64,000 bases of DNA from Entoloma clypeatum (lineage: Eukaryota > Basidiomycota > Agaricomycetes > Agaricales > Entolomataceae), in the NCBI GenBank assembly GCA_963565915.1, contig OY751495.1, positions 3,224,001 through 3,288,000 of the forward strand, read 5' to 3'. Positions 43,679 to 55,174 of this stretch are shown here, one piece after another. The notes under the pieces were generated by a model. The model ran no database searches. It was not told where the DNA came from and was given only the letters and a program-made list of their open reading frames with translations. The first letter of the stretch is position 1; every line of letters begins with the position of its first letter. The translations under genes and the position numbers were made by a program.

Positions 43679-46345
43679 CTATAGGTGTGATAAGGGGCCC
43701 GGTTTCTCCGGATACGCAGAGTGGAAGTCCGCGACTAAGTCCGTTGCGTGTTCGAGTTCCATGGCGGGTAGCCAGGACTGTTCCTCATCGGTTCCTTCAT
43801 AGCCTAGCCAACGGACTAGGTAGAGCAGTTTGCAAGAACGCCGACGATCCAGTTTGGTGTCAAGGATTTCGGCGATTTCGTATTCCACTTCTCCTTCAAC
43901 GTCGACCGGAGGAGGCGGAGTTACTGTCCGGTTCGGAATGTTGTTCGGAACAGATGGCTCCAGCATGGAGATGTGGAAAACGGGGTGAACACCGCGTATG
44001 GTGTCCGGAAGTCGGAGGGTGTAAGAGTGTGTACCATTCCTGGCAAGGATGTCAAAGGGGCCAAGGTACTTTTCAGACAGCTTTTTGGAGGGTCGTGTAG
44101 TGCGGAAAAACTTAGCCTTCACAAAAGCTTGCTGTCCTACTTCGAGCGGAGGGGGCGGAGCACGCCAGAGATCGGCGGGGCCTTGATAACGTCGTTGAGC
44201 TTCTAGGATTGTAGATTTGAGTTCTTGGTGAAGCTCGTCCAGGTCTACGACGAATTGTCGGGCACGGGCGGATGCGAGGTCGCGCTCCGGATGGACGGAG
44301 AGGTTCGGATGATAACCTTTATTGGCAAAGAAGGGCGAGATCCCGGTCGTAGCACTCGGAGCATTGTTGTACGCGAACTCCGCAAGTGGAAGTAGTTCGG
44401 ACCAGTTGTCCTGTTGATAGTTACAGAAAATGCGGAGGTACTGTTCCAAGGTCTGGTTGGTACGTTCGGTTTGACCGTCGCCTTCAGGATGGTAGCCAGA
44501 GGTGAAGTGCAGAGTCATGTTGAGGGCTTTTCCGAGGGAGCGGAAAAAGCGGGAGACGAACTCCGGGCCTCGGTCAGAGGTGACATGCTCCGGTATTCCG
44601 TGCTTGGAGAACACATGCAGGATGAACAAGGTGGCTAGATCTTCGGAGGTGCAGTGGATCGTAGTCGGAACAAAAATGCTTTGTTTTGTCATTCGGTCAA
44701 CAATAACAAGGATTGCGTCAAAACCGCCGGAGGTCGGAAGTGTCTCGATGAAGTCCATGGATATGGAGTTCCACGGAAGGTTCGGAACTGGGAGTTGCTT
44801 CAGCATACCATAGGGCTTGTGGCGTTGGGGTTTAGAGCGCATGCAAGTGGTGCAGGATTTGCAGTACTTTTTGACAAAGTCTCGAACACCAGGCCAAGTA
44901 TAATCTCGTTGAATGAGACTAACTGTCTTGTTCTGTCCGGGGTGTCCGGAGAGAATATGGTCGTGCTTGTTGCGGAGGGTGCGTAGCCGGAGGTTATCGG
45001 AGTCGGGGACATAAATGCGACCACTATGACGGAGGAAACCGTCGGAGTCTACGGACCAGTGCGGTTTGGGCTCCTTGAGATGGTCGGCATAGATTGGGTC
45101 GGATGGGAGTGAACGGAGGATGTCAGAGTGCAACTGTTCAATGTCCATTATGACTGTGGCGCGGAGAACAGGGGTGAACAACTCCGTAGCTCGGAGAGAT
45201 GCGGACAGCTGTTCTTGGGAAAAGACTGGTCGGAAGTTGCTTGGGTTTACCAATGCATAGTCGCTATTCCCCTCTTTGGGATAGACGTCCCATCGTCTAG
45301 TCAAAGAGTCCGGCTTGGTACCGAGACGTCCGGGGCGGAAGCGAATCAAGAGATTGAACTGAGAGAGGAACTCGGACCACCGGGCCTGTCGGCGGGTGAG
45401 AACCTTTGTAGTGGCGAAATACTCCAGGTTCTTGTGGTCCGTGACAATGTCGATCGGAGCAGCGGAGCCTTCAAGGTAATGTCGCCATACCTTGAATGCT
45501 TCATGGATAGCAAGTAACTCCTTGTCGTGCGTGTCGTAGTTGAGTTCCGGGGCGGTGAAGGTGCGGGAGTGGAACGCTACTGGGTGTATCTCCTCGTCGG
45601 AGGTCCGGATGGACAAAATAGCACCAAGTGCGTAGTCGGAGGCGTCCGTCTCGATGATAATAGGTCGATCAGGAATCCAATGAGTGAGGACCGGTGCTTT
45701 GGTAAACGCGAGCTTCAACTCGTTGAACGCACTCCGTGCGGAGTCGGAGAAACGGAACGGAGTACCCTTCCGGGTGAGTTGGGTGAGCGGAACAACAATG
45801 TCTGAATAACCGTGGATGAAACGTCGATAGAAATTTGCGAATCCTAGGAAAGACTGTACGTCCTTCACTTTCCGAGGTTCAGGCCACTCTTGAATGGTCT
45901 TCACCTTGGTTTCGGACATGCGGAGACCGGAGGGAGAAAGGATGAAACCAAGATATTCGACTGTGTCGACAGAAAATTCGCACTTGTCGGAGCGGACGTA
46001 AAGTCCGTTCTTGCGGAGACGTCGGAGAACTTCCTTGACATCGTCGGGGTGCTTGGCGGGGTCGTCGGAGTAAATGAGAATGTCGTCAAGGTAGACCACC
46101 ACTGTAACATCGAGGAGGTCACTGAAGATGTCATTCACAAATCGCTGAAAAGCAGCAGGGGCGTTGGATAGTCCAAAAGGCATAACAAGCCATTCAAACG
46201 ATCCGTAACGAGTGCGGAAAGCGGTTTTCCATTCATCTCCGTCGGCAATGCAGACAAGATGATATGCATGCCGGAGATCGAGAGTGGTATAAACACGCGC
46301 TTTTCCGGCAGTGGAAAGGAGGTCGGAGATGAGCGGAAGAGGGTA
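43679..46345 (-). CDS. Element D pol: RT, RNase H, integrase, chromodomain
   Basis: The open part downstream of the TGA at 46346-46348 gives RT with MPFGLSNAPAAFQRF and VVYLDDILIYS (about 46078), RNase H with IETDASDYALG and LLAIHEAFKVWRHYL, integrase with HPGQNKTV and CTTCMRSK, the core SMDFIETLP, GYHPEGDGQTERTNQ, and a chromodomain (VEYEIAEILDTK to LVRWLGYE, about 43720-43880). Upstream (46349-47340) is the protease with [15 protein letters not shown] and the start of RT. The stop replaces the Arg codon expected in KKDRYPLP. Confidence 0.93.
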   Translation of the reverse strand, partial: YPLPLISDLLSTAGKARVYTTLDLRHAYHLVCIADGDEWKTAFRTRYGSFEWLVMPFGLSNAPAAFQRFVNDIFSDLLDVTVVVYLDDILIYSDDPAKHPDDVKEVLRRLRKNGLYVRSDKCEFSVDTVEYLGFILSPSGLRMSETKVKTIQEWPEPRKVKDVQSFLGFANFYRRFIHGYSDIVVPLTQLTRKGTPFRFSDSARSAFNELKLAFTKAPVLTHWIPDRPIIIETDASDYALGAILSIRTSDEEIHPVAFHSRTFTAPELNYDTHDKELLAIHEAFKVWRHYLEGSAAPIDIVTDHKNLEYFATTKVLTRRQARWSEFLSQFNLLIRFRPGRLGTKPDSLTRRWDVYPKEGNSDYALVNPSNFRPVFSQEQLSASLRATELFTPVLRATVIMDIEQLHSDILRSLPSDPIYADHLKEPKPHWSVDSDGFLRHSGRIYVPDSDNLRLRTLRNKHDHILSGHPGQNKTVSLIQRDYTWPGVRDFVKKYCKSCTTCMRSKPQRHKPYGMLKQLPVPNLPWNSISMDFIETLPTSGGFDAILVIVDRMTKQSIFVPTTIHCTSEDLATLFILHVFSKHGIPEHVTSDRGPEFVSRFFRSLGKALNMTLHFTSGYHPEGDGQTERTNQTLEQYLRIFCNYQQDNWSELLPLAEFAYNNAPSATTGISPFFANKGYHPNLSVHPERDLASARARQFVVDLDELHQELKSTILEAQRRYQGPADLWRAPPPPLEVGQQAFVKAKFFRTTRPSKKLSEKYLGPFDILARNGTHSYTLRLPDTIRGVHPVFHISMLEPSVPNNIPNRTVTPPPPVDVEGEVEYEIAEILDTKLDRRRSCKLLYLVRWLGYEGTDEEQSWLPAMELEHATDLVADFHSAYPEKPGPLSHL

Positions 46346-47373
46346 TCAATCCTTCTTGGTAACTTTGTTCAGGCCCCGATAGTCGACGCACAGGCGGAGG
46401 GAACCGTCCTTCTTTCGGACAAAGAGGACCGGAGCGCCATGCGGAGAGCGAGAGGGGCGAATGAAGCCAATGGCCAAATGTTCGTCTATGAAGTTTCGCA
46501 GGGCAGATAGTTCGGATTGTGAAATGGAGTACATAGGGCCAATAGGGGGAGTCGATCCGTCTTCTAACTCGATGCGGAGGTCATACGGACGATGCGGAGC
46601 GAGGGTGTCTGCTTTTGTCTTGCTAAAAACATCGGCAAAATCGTGATATTCCTCTGGGATATGGGAGAGGTCCGGAGGTTCCTCGGACATAGAAACGGAT
46701 TGGGCGGAGATCGTGTGGTCGGAGAGGTGAATTCGGAAGGATTGGGCACCCGGAAGTTTGCAGGCGCGCACAAATGCGGCTGCATTTATCAATGCAATAT
46801 TCGGAACAACGTCCGGAGTAGCAGCGGGTGTGCCGGAGTCGGAGGTCGGAGTATCGGGAGAGGTCTGCGGAGGTAGCGGAGCTGACCTGGCAGAAGACGT
46901 CAAGGTCGGAGACTCCTTCAAGAGCTGTGGACGGAAAGTAATACTGCCCAATACCCAGTCAATCATAGGATTGTAGCGGGTGAGCCAGTTGTATCCAAGA
47001 ACCATAGAACAGGAGGAATCGAGCGGAGTCACGTAGGCTGTAATGGCCATATATTCACCGGAGGAAAAGTATACAGGGAGATCAACCGCCTGAGTAATGA
47101 CGGAGTTGGACGTTCCGTCAAATAGTTTAAGTTCGATCGGAGGTATGGAGGTGAAAGGGAGTTTATAGGATGAAGCATAACGGGAGTCAATAAAACAATG
47201 AGTAGAGCCGGAGTCCACAAGGGCGGCTATCGGAGAAGAATCGGAGATAAGCGGAGATGTAAGTCGGACACGGAGGGAATTGGGATCGGAAAGAGCGGAA
47301 GCGTTGAGTAGAGCGGTAGTATGGATGGGTTCAACGCAGTCCTCAGGCCGTACAGAGTCCTGTGGACTGCCCG
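46346..47373 (-). pseudogene. Element D protease and RT start, ended by TGA
   Basis: Open in the -1 frame relative to gag from the gag stop onward. The retropepsin motif DSGSTHCF lies near 47200, and RT begins with [20 protein letters not shown] and [17 protein letters not shown]. The frame closes with TGA (tca at 46346-46348 on the plus strand), a single-base lesion separating it from the rest of pol. Confidence 0.9.
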
Positions 47374-48531
47374 CTAATTTTTTGTTTCGTCCGTGGTCTT
47401 GGCTTGGGCAGCGCGCGCCTTAGCCTTAGAGGCGGAGGACGAAGACTTCAGGCAATCTTTCGCGACGTGTCCAGCTTTGCCACAAAACATACAGAGGTTG
47501 TTGTCAAAACGGCGTTTGCGTTCCTCCGGAGTTAGCTTTCCGTCTTTTCCGAGTTTGTCGGAGATGTCGGACTTGGGAGCGGAGGATGGCTTCGACTGTT
47601 TGCCCTGGTTCTGTGTCTGTGGTTTGGCTTTGGAGTTTTTATTGGAGTTTGTGGAGGGGGTTTTAGCTTCGGATTTGTCGGATTTGGATGCGGACTTGTC
47701 GGAGCGGGACTTCTCGCGATGACGTTCCCAGTGGCGAGCATCAATAGTCTGTGCTAGCTCCCTAAGTGCTGGTAACGTGCTTGGCTTTGCTTGAGTCCCA
47801 AGGACATCTTTAATCCACTCCGCCAACCCGGAGTAGTACCGGTGATGCAGGGCGGAGCTGTCCCAGTGCGTTTTGGCAGCAAGGCGTGTGAACTCAATAT
47901 TATACTTGAGAATATGTTGATTTTCGCGCATTTTGAGATTGTCCAGAGAGTCGGCAGCATCCGCAACGGGGTCAATGACCCCGAATTCCATGCGGAGTGT
48001 GCGGAGGAATGCGGACCAATCTTTGTACCAGTCCGGGGGGTTATCCGGGTCCGGTTCGATGATGAAATGCTCGAAATAATCGAGAGCTGTGCCTCGGAGG
48101 AAAGAGATGGCGAGAGTGATTTTGGCAGAGTCATCGTCATACTCAGAGTTGTCGTGGAAGAACAATGTGCATTGGAGGATGAACTGGTTCAGTTTCCGGG
48201 GATCGGAACCGTCGAAGGTGTCCGGATCCTTAGCCTTTTTATGATGCTTGTGACCTTTGCTGCGTTTGAGTTCATTGGTCATTAAGAGGAAAGCATCCGC
48301 AAGGGCTTGTGGGCCGAAAATATTCTGAGGAGACGGGGGTGCGGATTCTATGGGGGAAGTGGGGATCGGAATATTATGCGGAGGTGTGATGGGCTGAAAA
48401 CCCGGAGGTGTCGGAGTAGTGGGAGTTACGGGGGATAGTTCTGTTAAACGTTGTTCGACATTTTGTAGAACCTGTTGCCTAGAAGTGCCAGCTTCTGCGG
48501 CTTTTGCTGTCTTGGTGTTTCGGAGTGCCAT
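47374..48531 (-). CDS. Element D gag
   Basis: 385 codons, intact: a Pro-rich N-terminus; a capsid-like domain (about 95-260) with the usual TALDYFEHF and [17 protein letters not shown] segments; a Lys/Ser-rich linker; and one CCHC knuckle, [14 protein letters not shown]. It ends at TAG (47374-47376), preceded directly by the heptamer A AAA AAT (47383-47377), with pol open in the -1 frame. This is the layout of programmed -1 frameshifting. Confidence 0.93.
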   Translation of the reverse strand: MALRNTKTAKAAEAGTSRQQVLQNVEQRLTELSPVTPTTPTPPGFQPITPPHNIPIPTSPIESAPPSPQNIFGPQALADAFLLMTNELKRSKGHKHHKKAKDPDTFDGSDPRKLNQFILQCTLFFHDNSEYDDDSAKITLAISFLRGTALDYFEHFIIEPDPDNPPDWYKDWSAFLRTLRMEFGVIDPVADAADSLDNLKMRENQHILKYNIEFTRLAAKTHWDSSALHHRYYSGLAEWIKDVLGTQAKPSTLPALRELAQTIDARHWERHREKSRSDKSASKSDKSEAKTPSTNSNKNSKAKPQTQNQGKQSKPSSAPKSDISDKLGKDGKLTPEERKRRFDNNLCMFCGKAGHVAKDCLKSSSSASKAKARAAQAKTTDETKN

Positions 48532-48571
48532 GACTAGCAGGAATCCAAAAACGGTTTGAGTTCGAATATAC

Positions 48572-49293
48572 TGTTAAATAGGTGAAAAGTCGGAGCTTCG
48601 TCGGAGTCCGTCGGAGGTCGGACGAAGGACTGAGGCTGGAGCGGAACTCCGGGAATGCGGAGGAACGATGAAGGGGAGGGACGTGGCTTCAATGTATGTG
48701 TTGCGCCGCCATTTGTTGGATAAGGTGTCCCAATTTCAGGAGGTCGGAGGAGAGGTCGGAGATGCGGAGGTCCTCGGAAAGATCTCGGTGAGAGACACGT
48801 TGACGTGGAAATGGTCGGACGACGTCGGAGTTGTGACTCGGACACAGTACTGAGCTCGTCGAAGGGTAACGATGGAGGAAGAGCAGTAGATGAGGATGTC
48901 GTCGGCGTATTGTACCACAGCGAGGATCTCTGGCATGAACGGGGAGTAGAGGAGTGAACTTTGTTGATATTCAAACTGAGGAACTACAGGTATGGTACAA
49001 GCTTAAATATCTAAATGAGATTACTTTACGGAGATGGTCGGAGTAGGTCCGGAGTTGTGGCGTAAGTTGCCAGCGACTGTAACGAATATCGGAGATGTCG
49101 GTCAACAGACCATGCGGAAAAGGCGATGCATAAGTAAACGGGAATATGAATATGAAATGCATAAAGGCATGGAGTTATGAATATGAAATGCATGATGGCA
49201 ACGTGCGGAGATGCAGAGGTAACGGATGTCCGGAAAGTCCGGAAAGTCGGAGGACGATCGGAGTGGATCGGAGATTCGGAGACGGATATAACA
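48572..49293 (-). repeat. Element D 5' LTR
   Basis: 722 bp, matching 41866-42587 apart from scattered transitions. On the element strand it begins TGTTATATCCGTC and ends CTATTTAACA. Confidence 0.93.
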
Positions 49294-49495
49294 GTTTCCT
49301 CTGCCCAGCATATGAGACCCGTTCCCGCCTCCGACCCTCACCCAGCCCCGACGGGATGAAATTATTCCCCTACAGAGCAAGACTCGCCATTGACTCCTCT
49401 CTCCATTTTTCCTCTGCATGAAGCATTCCTTTCTTCTAGATAAAGATCTTATCTTTCCCTGTTTTGCAAACCCATGTATTCCCCATTTACAATAT

Positions 49496-49863
49496 TGTTA
49501 CGGACTAACGACTACGGACATATATGCTTACTTTTTCACTTTTACTCATCGGCCCCCGCTTACACATATCGTATTATACTTTATTTCCTTTAGTATACTT
49601 CGCTCCCGCGCTGACTCGCTTTCCGCAGCTGTCTGACTCATTCCGCAGTCGTCTTACTCAGACGCACTGCCTTCCGCAGTTATCTTACTCAGATACACTG
49701 CCTTGCGCAGCACTGACTCATATGCTATCGCCTATAGTCAGTACCTATATAAACCCTTTGTACTATAGCTAGATTCCTTAGATTTAGCAATCACATTGCT
49801 CTTCGCCTTTCCATCTTCCTGCATACTCTGCCCGAACCTTGGAACGGTTTGTTACGCATAACA
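49496..49863 (+). repeat. Chromovirus C left LTR
   Basis: TGTTACGGACTAACG to GTTACGCATAACA. It contains repeated cttactcagaygcactgcctt units and a TATA box (cctatataaacc). Confidence 0.96.
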
Positions 49864-49923
49864 AGTTGCTAAATCTCGTTAGGTTCGCCCAGAGCGAAGA
49901 GAGCAACTACCAGATGAGTCAAG

Positions 49924-51524
49924 ACGTCGCGCTTCTTTGAAGACTTCACCAGTAACCCATTCAGCACGCCAGAAGCCCGACAGGAGGAGCTAAGTCCTCG
50001 AGACAGTATCGATTTTACGCTTATCCAGCAGTACATCGAATCGGAGATCCGTCGCATCCTACAGCAGGTGCTTGACGAAGAACTAGACAACGACGAGCAT
50101 CGCCCCCACGGCGAGATAGCAGAGAGCATCCATCTTGCTCGGCAACACCAGATCGCGCATTACAACGCCCGACAGAACGAACTCGAAAGCTTTCGCGTTC
50201 AAGAAGGACCTCAGACAGGTCGGATCACAGAGATCAGAGAGTTTATCGGTGTCCAGACAACCGTTATCAGAAGATTGATTAGGACGCTCACATCGAGACG
50301 TCCCAGAGCCGCATCACCACGTCTTACTCGAAGCAGCAGATCTACGCCCACTTCACCACCAACGAGCAACAGACCGAGTACAACCGTTGGGCACGAAACG
50401 AGAGACTTGACCCCTTCTCGCGACCAACAGACGCGCAGGAACAGAGATTCCTTAGAGATCTACAGAGGAAATACCCCGAACGTTTTGCCACCGATTCCGC
50501 CGACGAGTCCCCTGACGAATTTACTTTTGACTTCGCGCAGTCAGATACCGAACAGACGCCTAGAACAGGGACTGATTTTCAACCCCTACCTATATCCCGA
50601 ACCCCATCTTCATCCCAACAATCCGACACCTCTCCTACTCCGCAGGTTCTAGACATGGCAGAAGCACCGACAGTACAAACAATGGATACATCCAAGATCA
50701 TCAAAGATCCTGGGATGTTCAAAGACAGACACACCTTCGACGAGTGGTGGAAAGCCACCAAATTATACATCAGGTTCCAGAAGGGCCTGTCCGACGATCA
50801 GAAGATTCTTGCGGTGTTATCCCGCATGATGGAAGGGTCCGGTAAACACTGGGCCAGCAACAAATTAGACGACCTTGCCACCGATGGCGAGAACATCACC
50901 TGGTTAGGATTCTCAGACGACATCGCTACGTGATTCTCTATTGCCAACAAGTCGGCAGCGGCCAAGGCGAAACTCGAAGTCCTGAAACAGGAGAAACGCA
51001 CCATCGACGAATTCTTGGACGAATTCGAAGAGATCTTGAAACTGTCAAACCTTGGCGAAGAAACTGGGAAATACATCCTGGAAAAGAACGTCAACCGCAA
51101 AATTTCTGAACAAGTGGCTAGCGATGGCAAGACGTACACTGATTACGCAAAAGAGATCCGAAACAAGGGACGACAGATGGAAGGACATGCATTAGTCATC
51201 CGAGGGGGTGGCGACACACGCACCGGATTGGGTATCACTTATGGTGGTCAAGGCAAAGCCATGGAGATCGACAAAGCAGGAGTAGCCCGTTGCTACAACT
51301 GTCAGCGCTTTGGTCACCTTGCCAAAGACTGCAAAGCCCCAAAGAAGAAAGATGGTCGTAAGTGTTTCAACTGCGACCAAGAAGGACATATCGCGCGCAA
51401 CTGCCGCAAGCCGAAGAAAAACTCTGGAAAGATTAGGAAGGTGTCTGATGGAGATACCGATGATGACGATGAAACCATCACCATAGAGACCGATGAGAAG
51501 GATTTTCCCGAAGGGTCCGATTAA
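49924..51524 (+). pseudogene. Chromovirus C gag
   Basis: Collinear with gag of A. The codon corresponding to the A start ATG is ACG (aagACGtcg), with an in-frame TGA just upstream. A TGA at 50932-50934 replaces the CGA expected for Arg. Two CCHC knuckles, CYNCQRFGHLAKDC and CFNCDQEGHIARNC, are intact. The last part (51015-51524) is open to a TAA. Confidence 0.9.
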
Positions 51525-51565
51525 ACGACGCTAAGTCGCGACCCTTATCCATTAAACGAACTCGC

Positions 51566-54500
51566 TTGCCTGGTGCAGTTACAGACAATATAACTTATGT
51601 TATCCCTGCAAAGCGAGCCATTGCGTCAACTAAGATTGTCAAGGGAGATAAACCTCCGAAACGACGAGAGATCAAGCTGCAAGCTCAGATCAAAACACGA
51701 CGAGGACCAAAGGCCATTCGACCCGAGGTCGATAGCGGATGTGAACGCACATGTATCCATCCCAGAATAGTACGTGAACAGAACCTTCCCACACGTGGAA
51801 TAAAGCCTATATCAATCCTAAATGCGGATGGATCACCGAACCGACAACAGAAAGCAGAAAAACTTGCCGAAGTCAAGCTGGACTTAGGAACACACCAGGA
51901 AACCATGGAGGCAATGGTATTGGACATTGGGAGAACAGATATGCTTTTGGGACATGACTGGTTGGTGCACCACAACCCTGCAATCAATTGGACGACCGGC
52001 ACCGTAACATTCAACCGATGCCCATCAACGTGTCAAACCAAACACTCGGATTTCAGGGTTAACCTTAATGGTCGCAAACATCGGGTTCGCATGGTGGAAG
52101 TACGAGACAAGGACGCACCCAAGAAATCAGATCAGAAATGGAAGCCCGGAGACCCCATATTGGAAGCAGTTACTCCCACACCACCTCCCACAACCAAACG
52201 ACCCTCATATGTTGAACGTTTTGCCCATCTTTTTGAAAAAGAAAACTTTGACAAGATCCCAAGGGAAAGGGAATGGGACCACGGCATCGAACTTACACCG
52301 GACGCACCAAAGGAGCTAGGGGGAAACACGTACCCTATGACCCAAAAGGAGCAAGAAGAACTGGACGAATTCATCGATGAAGGCCTGGCAACCGGAAAGA
52401 TCCGACCGTCCAAATCCCCTTATGCATCACCCTGCTTCTTCATTAACAAGAAAGATGGTTCCAAACGATTGGTACAGGACTATCGCACGGTTAACAAATT
52501 CACGGTTAAAGACAAATTCCCACTCCCACGCATCAACGACCTCTTGGATGTATTGAAGGACGCAGTCTACTTCAACAAAATGGACATCATGTGGGGATAC
52601 AATAATGTGCGGATCAAAAAGGGTGACGAATGGAAAGCCGCCTTCTTGACCAGCCGAGGATTGTTTGAACCATTGGTCATGTTTTTCGGTCTTTGCAATT
52701 CCCCGGGAACGTTCTCTCGGATGATGGCCAGCCTATTCAGGGATCAGATCCGTCGGCGCATCTGTGTGATTTACATGGATGACATAGTGGTTATTGGTAA
52801 AACCAAGGAAGAACTCGCCCGGAATACCGAAGAGATCTTGCAGATCCTGTCGGACAATGACTTGTTCCTAAAGGAAAAGAAGTGTCTTTGGGAAGTAACG
52901 AAATGCCCCATATTGGGATATGTCGTGGGTGAAGGACGTGTCGAGATGGAAACTGAAAAGGTGGACACAATCCGGAACTGGCGAGTACCCACATCAAAAA
53001 AGGAAGTCCAGAGGTTCCTGGGATTTGCCAACTTTTATCGACGCTTCATTGAAGGATACTCAAACATCGCAAAGCCACTCACGACACTTACGGGAAATAC
53101 AGCATTCACATGGGGACCAGCGGCGCAAGAAGCATTTGAAGGTCTCATACGGGCAATCACGACGGCACCAGTCTTGGCATTGCCCAAACCGGACGGACAG
53201 TTCAGGGTTGAAACCGATGCATCGGGTTATGCAATTGGAGCGGTACTCTCACAGAAACAAGACGACAAGTGGCATCCTATCGCGTTCTTGTCGCGGACCA
53301 TGTCCGCGGCCGAACAGAATTACGAGATCTATGACAAGGAACTCTTGGCAGTCATGGAAGCACTGAAGGACTGGCGACATTATCTACTTGAAGCCAAGGA
53401 ACGTTTCGAGATCTTAACCGATCACAAAAACCTGGAGTATTTCCGGCGTCCTCAGGACCTAAACCAACGACAGAGGCGCTGGAAAATGAAGCTACAAGAC
53501 TATGACTTCGAATTGCGACATGTACCTGGGAAGACAAACGCGAAAGCAGACATCCTGTCACGTTTACCCTGGTACGAGACGGAACTCGAGCCGCAGGACA
53601 GCGACCAAATGCTCAAGGAGGGGCTATTTTTGAAACGATTGGAATCAGAAGATGTGATACAAATGGAGATGTTCACGGAGGAACAATTCTTTGAAGGGGG
53701 TGAAACATCTGATTCCATCAAAATCGGAAACATCACAACCATCGAAAACCCATGGATCTTACGCATCAAGGCCTCGAATCGCATGGAAACAGAAGTAGCC
53801 CAGGGTCTGAAGAAGAATCCTCACTGGTACCAGCAGGAAAATGGCATCACCTACGCAGGAGAACGAGTCTATGTTCCACCAGACCCACAATTGCGCCAAG
53901 AACTGATGTTTGAAGCGCACGACGCACCAGTGGCAGGACATCCAGGACAGTATCGAACACATGAACTTCTCACTCGCACCTACTGGTGGCCCACCATCCT
54001 ACATGACGTAAAGAAGTATGTGAAAGGTTGTGACACCTGTCAACGCAACAAGATCAGCCGCCAAAGGAGACACGCCCCTCTGCACCCTAACGCCGCGCCA
54101 AGTCAACCATGGGAAGATATAGGGATTGACGTCGTGGGACCGATACCAGAATCTGATGGGAAGAACGCAATTCTGGTCATCACGGACAGACATTCAAAGA
54201 TGCTTCATCTCATCCCGACAACCGTGGAACTATCGGCTGAAGGATTAGCCAAGATCTATCGGGACCAGATATGGAAGCTTCATGGAATTCCCAAGAAGAT
54301 CATCAGCGATAGGGGACCGCAGTTCGCCGCGAAGTTTATGGAGATACTTTGCCGCATGTTAGGGATCAAGAGAAACCTGTCCACTGCGTACCATCCACAG
54401 ACTGATGGACAGGCCGAACGATCGCATCAGGAAACCGAGGTGTTCTTACGAAACTTTGTCAACCATCTACAAGATGATTGGGCGGAATGGATCACAATCG

Positions 54501-55174
54501 CAGAATTCCAGTACAATGACAAAGAACATCAAGCGACAAAGTACACACCATTCTATCTCAACTACGGTCTGCATCCTTGGAAGGGAGAACTTGTGTTGGA
54601 AGACACCAATCCGGCAGCAAACGACTTCTTGAAAAAACTCAAACAGGCACGAGAAGAAGCCAACGCAGCACTGAAACAGGCACAGGATCAGATGAAGAAG
54701 ACAGTTGACACACGACGAAGCCCGTCTCGGGATTACCACATCGGAGACAAGGTGTGGCTGGAAGGGACTAACATCAGGACTGATCGTCCCTCAAAGAAAC
54801 TTGACGCCCTCCGACACAGACCGTTCAAAGTCCTAGAGAAGAAAGGAGCTAGCGCATACCGTCTTGATCTTCCCAAAACCTGGAAAATGATCCACCCTGT
54901 GTTCAACGAAACCCTGTTATCGCCATATGAAACCCCGAAGTATGCCATTCAGAAAAAGAAACCAGCCCCTGATCCGATCATCGTCGAAGGACGAGAAGAA
55001 TACCATGTCTCCACGATCCTGGACTCTCGAAAATTCCGCGGAAAGATCCAGTACCTCGTCCAATGGGAAGGGTATGGCCCAGAAGAGAACACGTGGGAAC
55101 CTCGGACTAATGTTCAGAACGCTCAAGACTTGATCCGAGACTTTCATCGGCAAAATCCATCGCGTCCACAATAA
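51566..55174 (+). CDS. Chromovirus C pol, intact
   Basis: 1,202 codons from a TTG at 51566; the frame is already open from 51521, overlapping the gag stop in the -1 frame, so pol probably has no start codon of its own. Retropepsin with VDSGCERTCI (about 55), RT with YMDDIVV (about 403), RNase H with ETDASGYAIG (about 548), integrase zinc domain (HPGQYRTH, CDTCQRNK, about 790-830), core with GIDVVGPIPESDG (about 855) and HPQTDGQAERS, then a canonical chromodomain (EEYHVSTILDSRK to VQWEGYGPEENTWEP, about 1140-1190). Confidence 0.95.
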   Translation: MPGAVTDNITYVIPAKRAIASTKIVKGDKPPKRREIKLQAQIKTRRGPKAIRPEVDSGCERTCIHPRIVREQNLPTRGIKPISILNADGSPNRQQKAEKLAEVKLDLGTHQETMEAMVLDIGRTDMLLGHDWLVHHNPAINWTTGTVTFNRCPSTCQTKHSDFRVNLNGRKHRVRMVEVRDKDAPKKSDQKWKPGDPILEAVTPTPPPTTKRPSYVERFAHLFEKENFDKIPREREWDHGIELTPDAPKELGGNTYPMTQKEQEELDEFIDEGLATGKIRPSKSPYASPCFFINKKDGSKRLVQDYRTVNKFTVKDKFPLPRINDLLDVLKDAVYFNKMDIMWGYNNVRIKKGDEWKAAFLTSRGLFEPLVMFFGLCNSPGTFSRMMASLFRDQIRRRICVIYMDDIVVIGKTKEELARNTEEILQILSDNDLFLKEKKCLWEVTKCPILGYVVGEGRVEMETEKVDTIRNWRVPTSKKEVQRFLGFANFYRRFIEGYSNIAKPLTTLTGNTAFTWGPAAQEAFEGLIRAITTAPVLALPKPDGQFRVETDASGYAIGAVLSQKQDDKWHPIAFLSRTMSAAEQNYEIYDKELLAVMEALKDWRHYLLEAKERFEILTDHKNLEYFRRPQDLNQRQRRWKMKLQDYDFELRHVPGKTNAKADILSRLPWYETELEPQDSDQMLKEGLFLKRLESEDVIQMEMFTEEQFFEGGETSDSIKIGNITTIENPWILRIKASNRMETEVAQGLKKNPHWYQQENGITYAGERVYVPPDPQLRQELMFEAHDAPVAGHPGQYRTHELLTRTYWWPTILHDVKKYVKGCDTCQRNKISRQRRHAPLHPNAAPSQPWEDIGIDVVGPIPESDGKNAILVITDRHSKMLHLIPTTVELSAEGLAKIYRDQIWKLHGIPKKIISDRGPQFAAKFMEILCRMLGIKRNLSTAYHPQTDGQAERSHQETEVFLRNFVNHLQDDWAEWITIAEFQYNDKEHQATKYTPFYLNYGLHPWKGELVLEDTNPAANDFLKKLKQAREEANAALKQAQDQMKKTVDTRRSPSRDYHIGDKVWLEGTNIRTDRPSKKLDALRHRPFKVLEKKGASAYRLDLPKTWKMIHPVFNETLLSPYETPKYAIQKKKPAPDPIIVEGREEYHVSTILDSRKFRGKIQYLVQWEGYGPEENTWEPRTNVQNAQDLIRDFHRQNPSRPQ

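Larger units (their letters stand above)
41866..49293 (-). mobile_element. Element D: gypsy chromovirus with antisense gene
   Basis: LTRs 41866-42587 and 48572-49293 (both 722 bp) flank gag and pol on the minus strand, plus an antisense gene on the plus strand. A perfect 5-bp target duplication gtttc lies at 41861-41865 and 49294-49298. The LTRs differ at about a dozen sites, all transitions by eye. One TGA (46346-46348) breaks pol; otherwise gag and pol are open. Confidence 0.96.

Noticed and set aside
51515..51530. Slippery frameshift heptamer at the chromovirus C gag end
   Set aside because: The ATTAAAC word is not a canonical X XXY YYZ site in the gag frame; how pol is expressed stays open.
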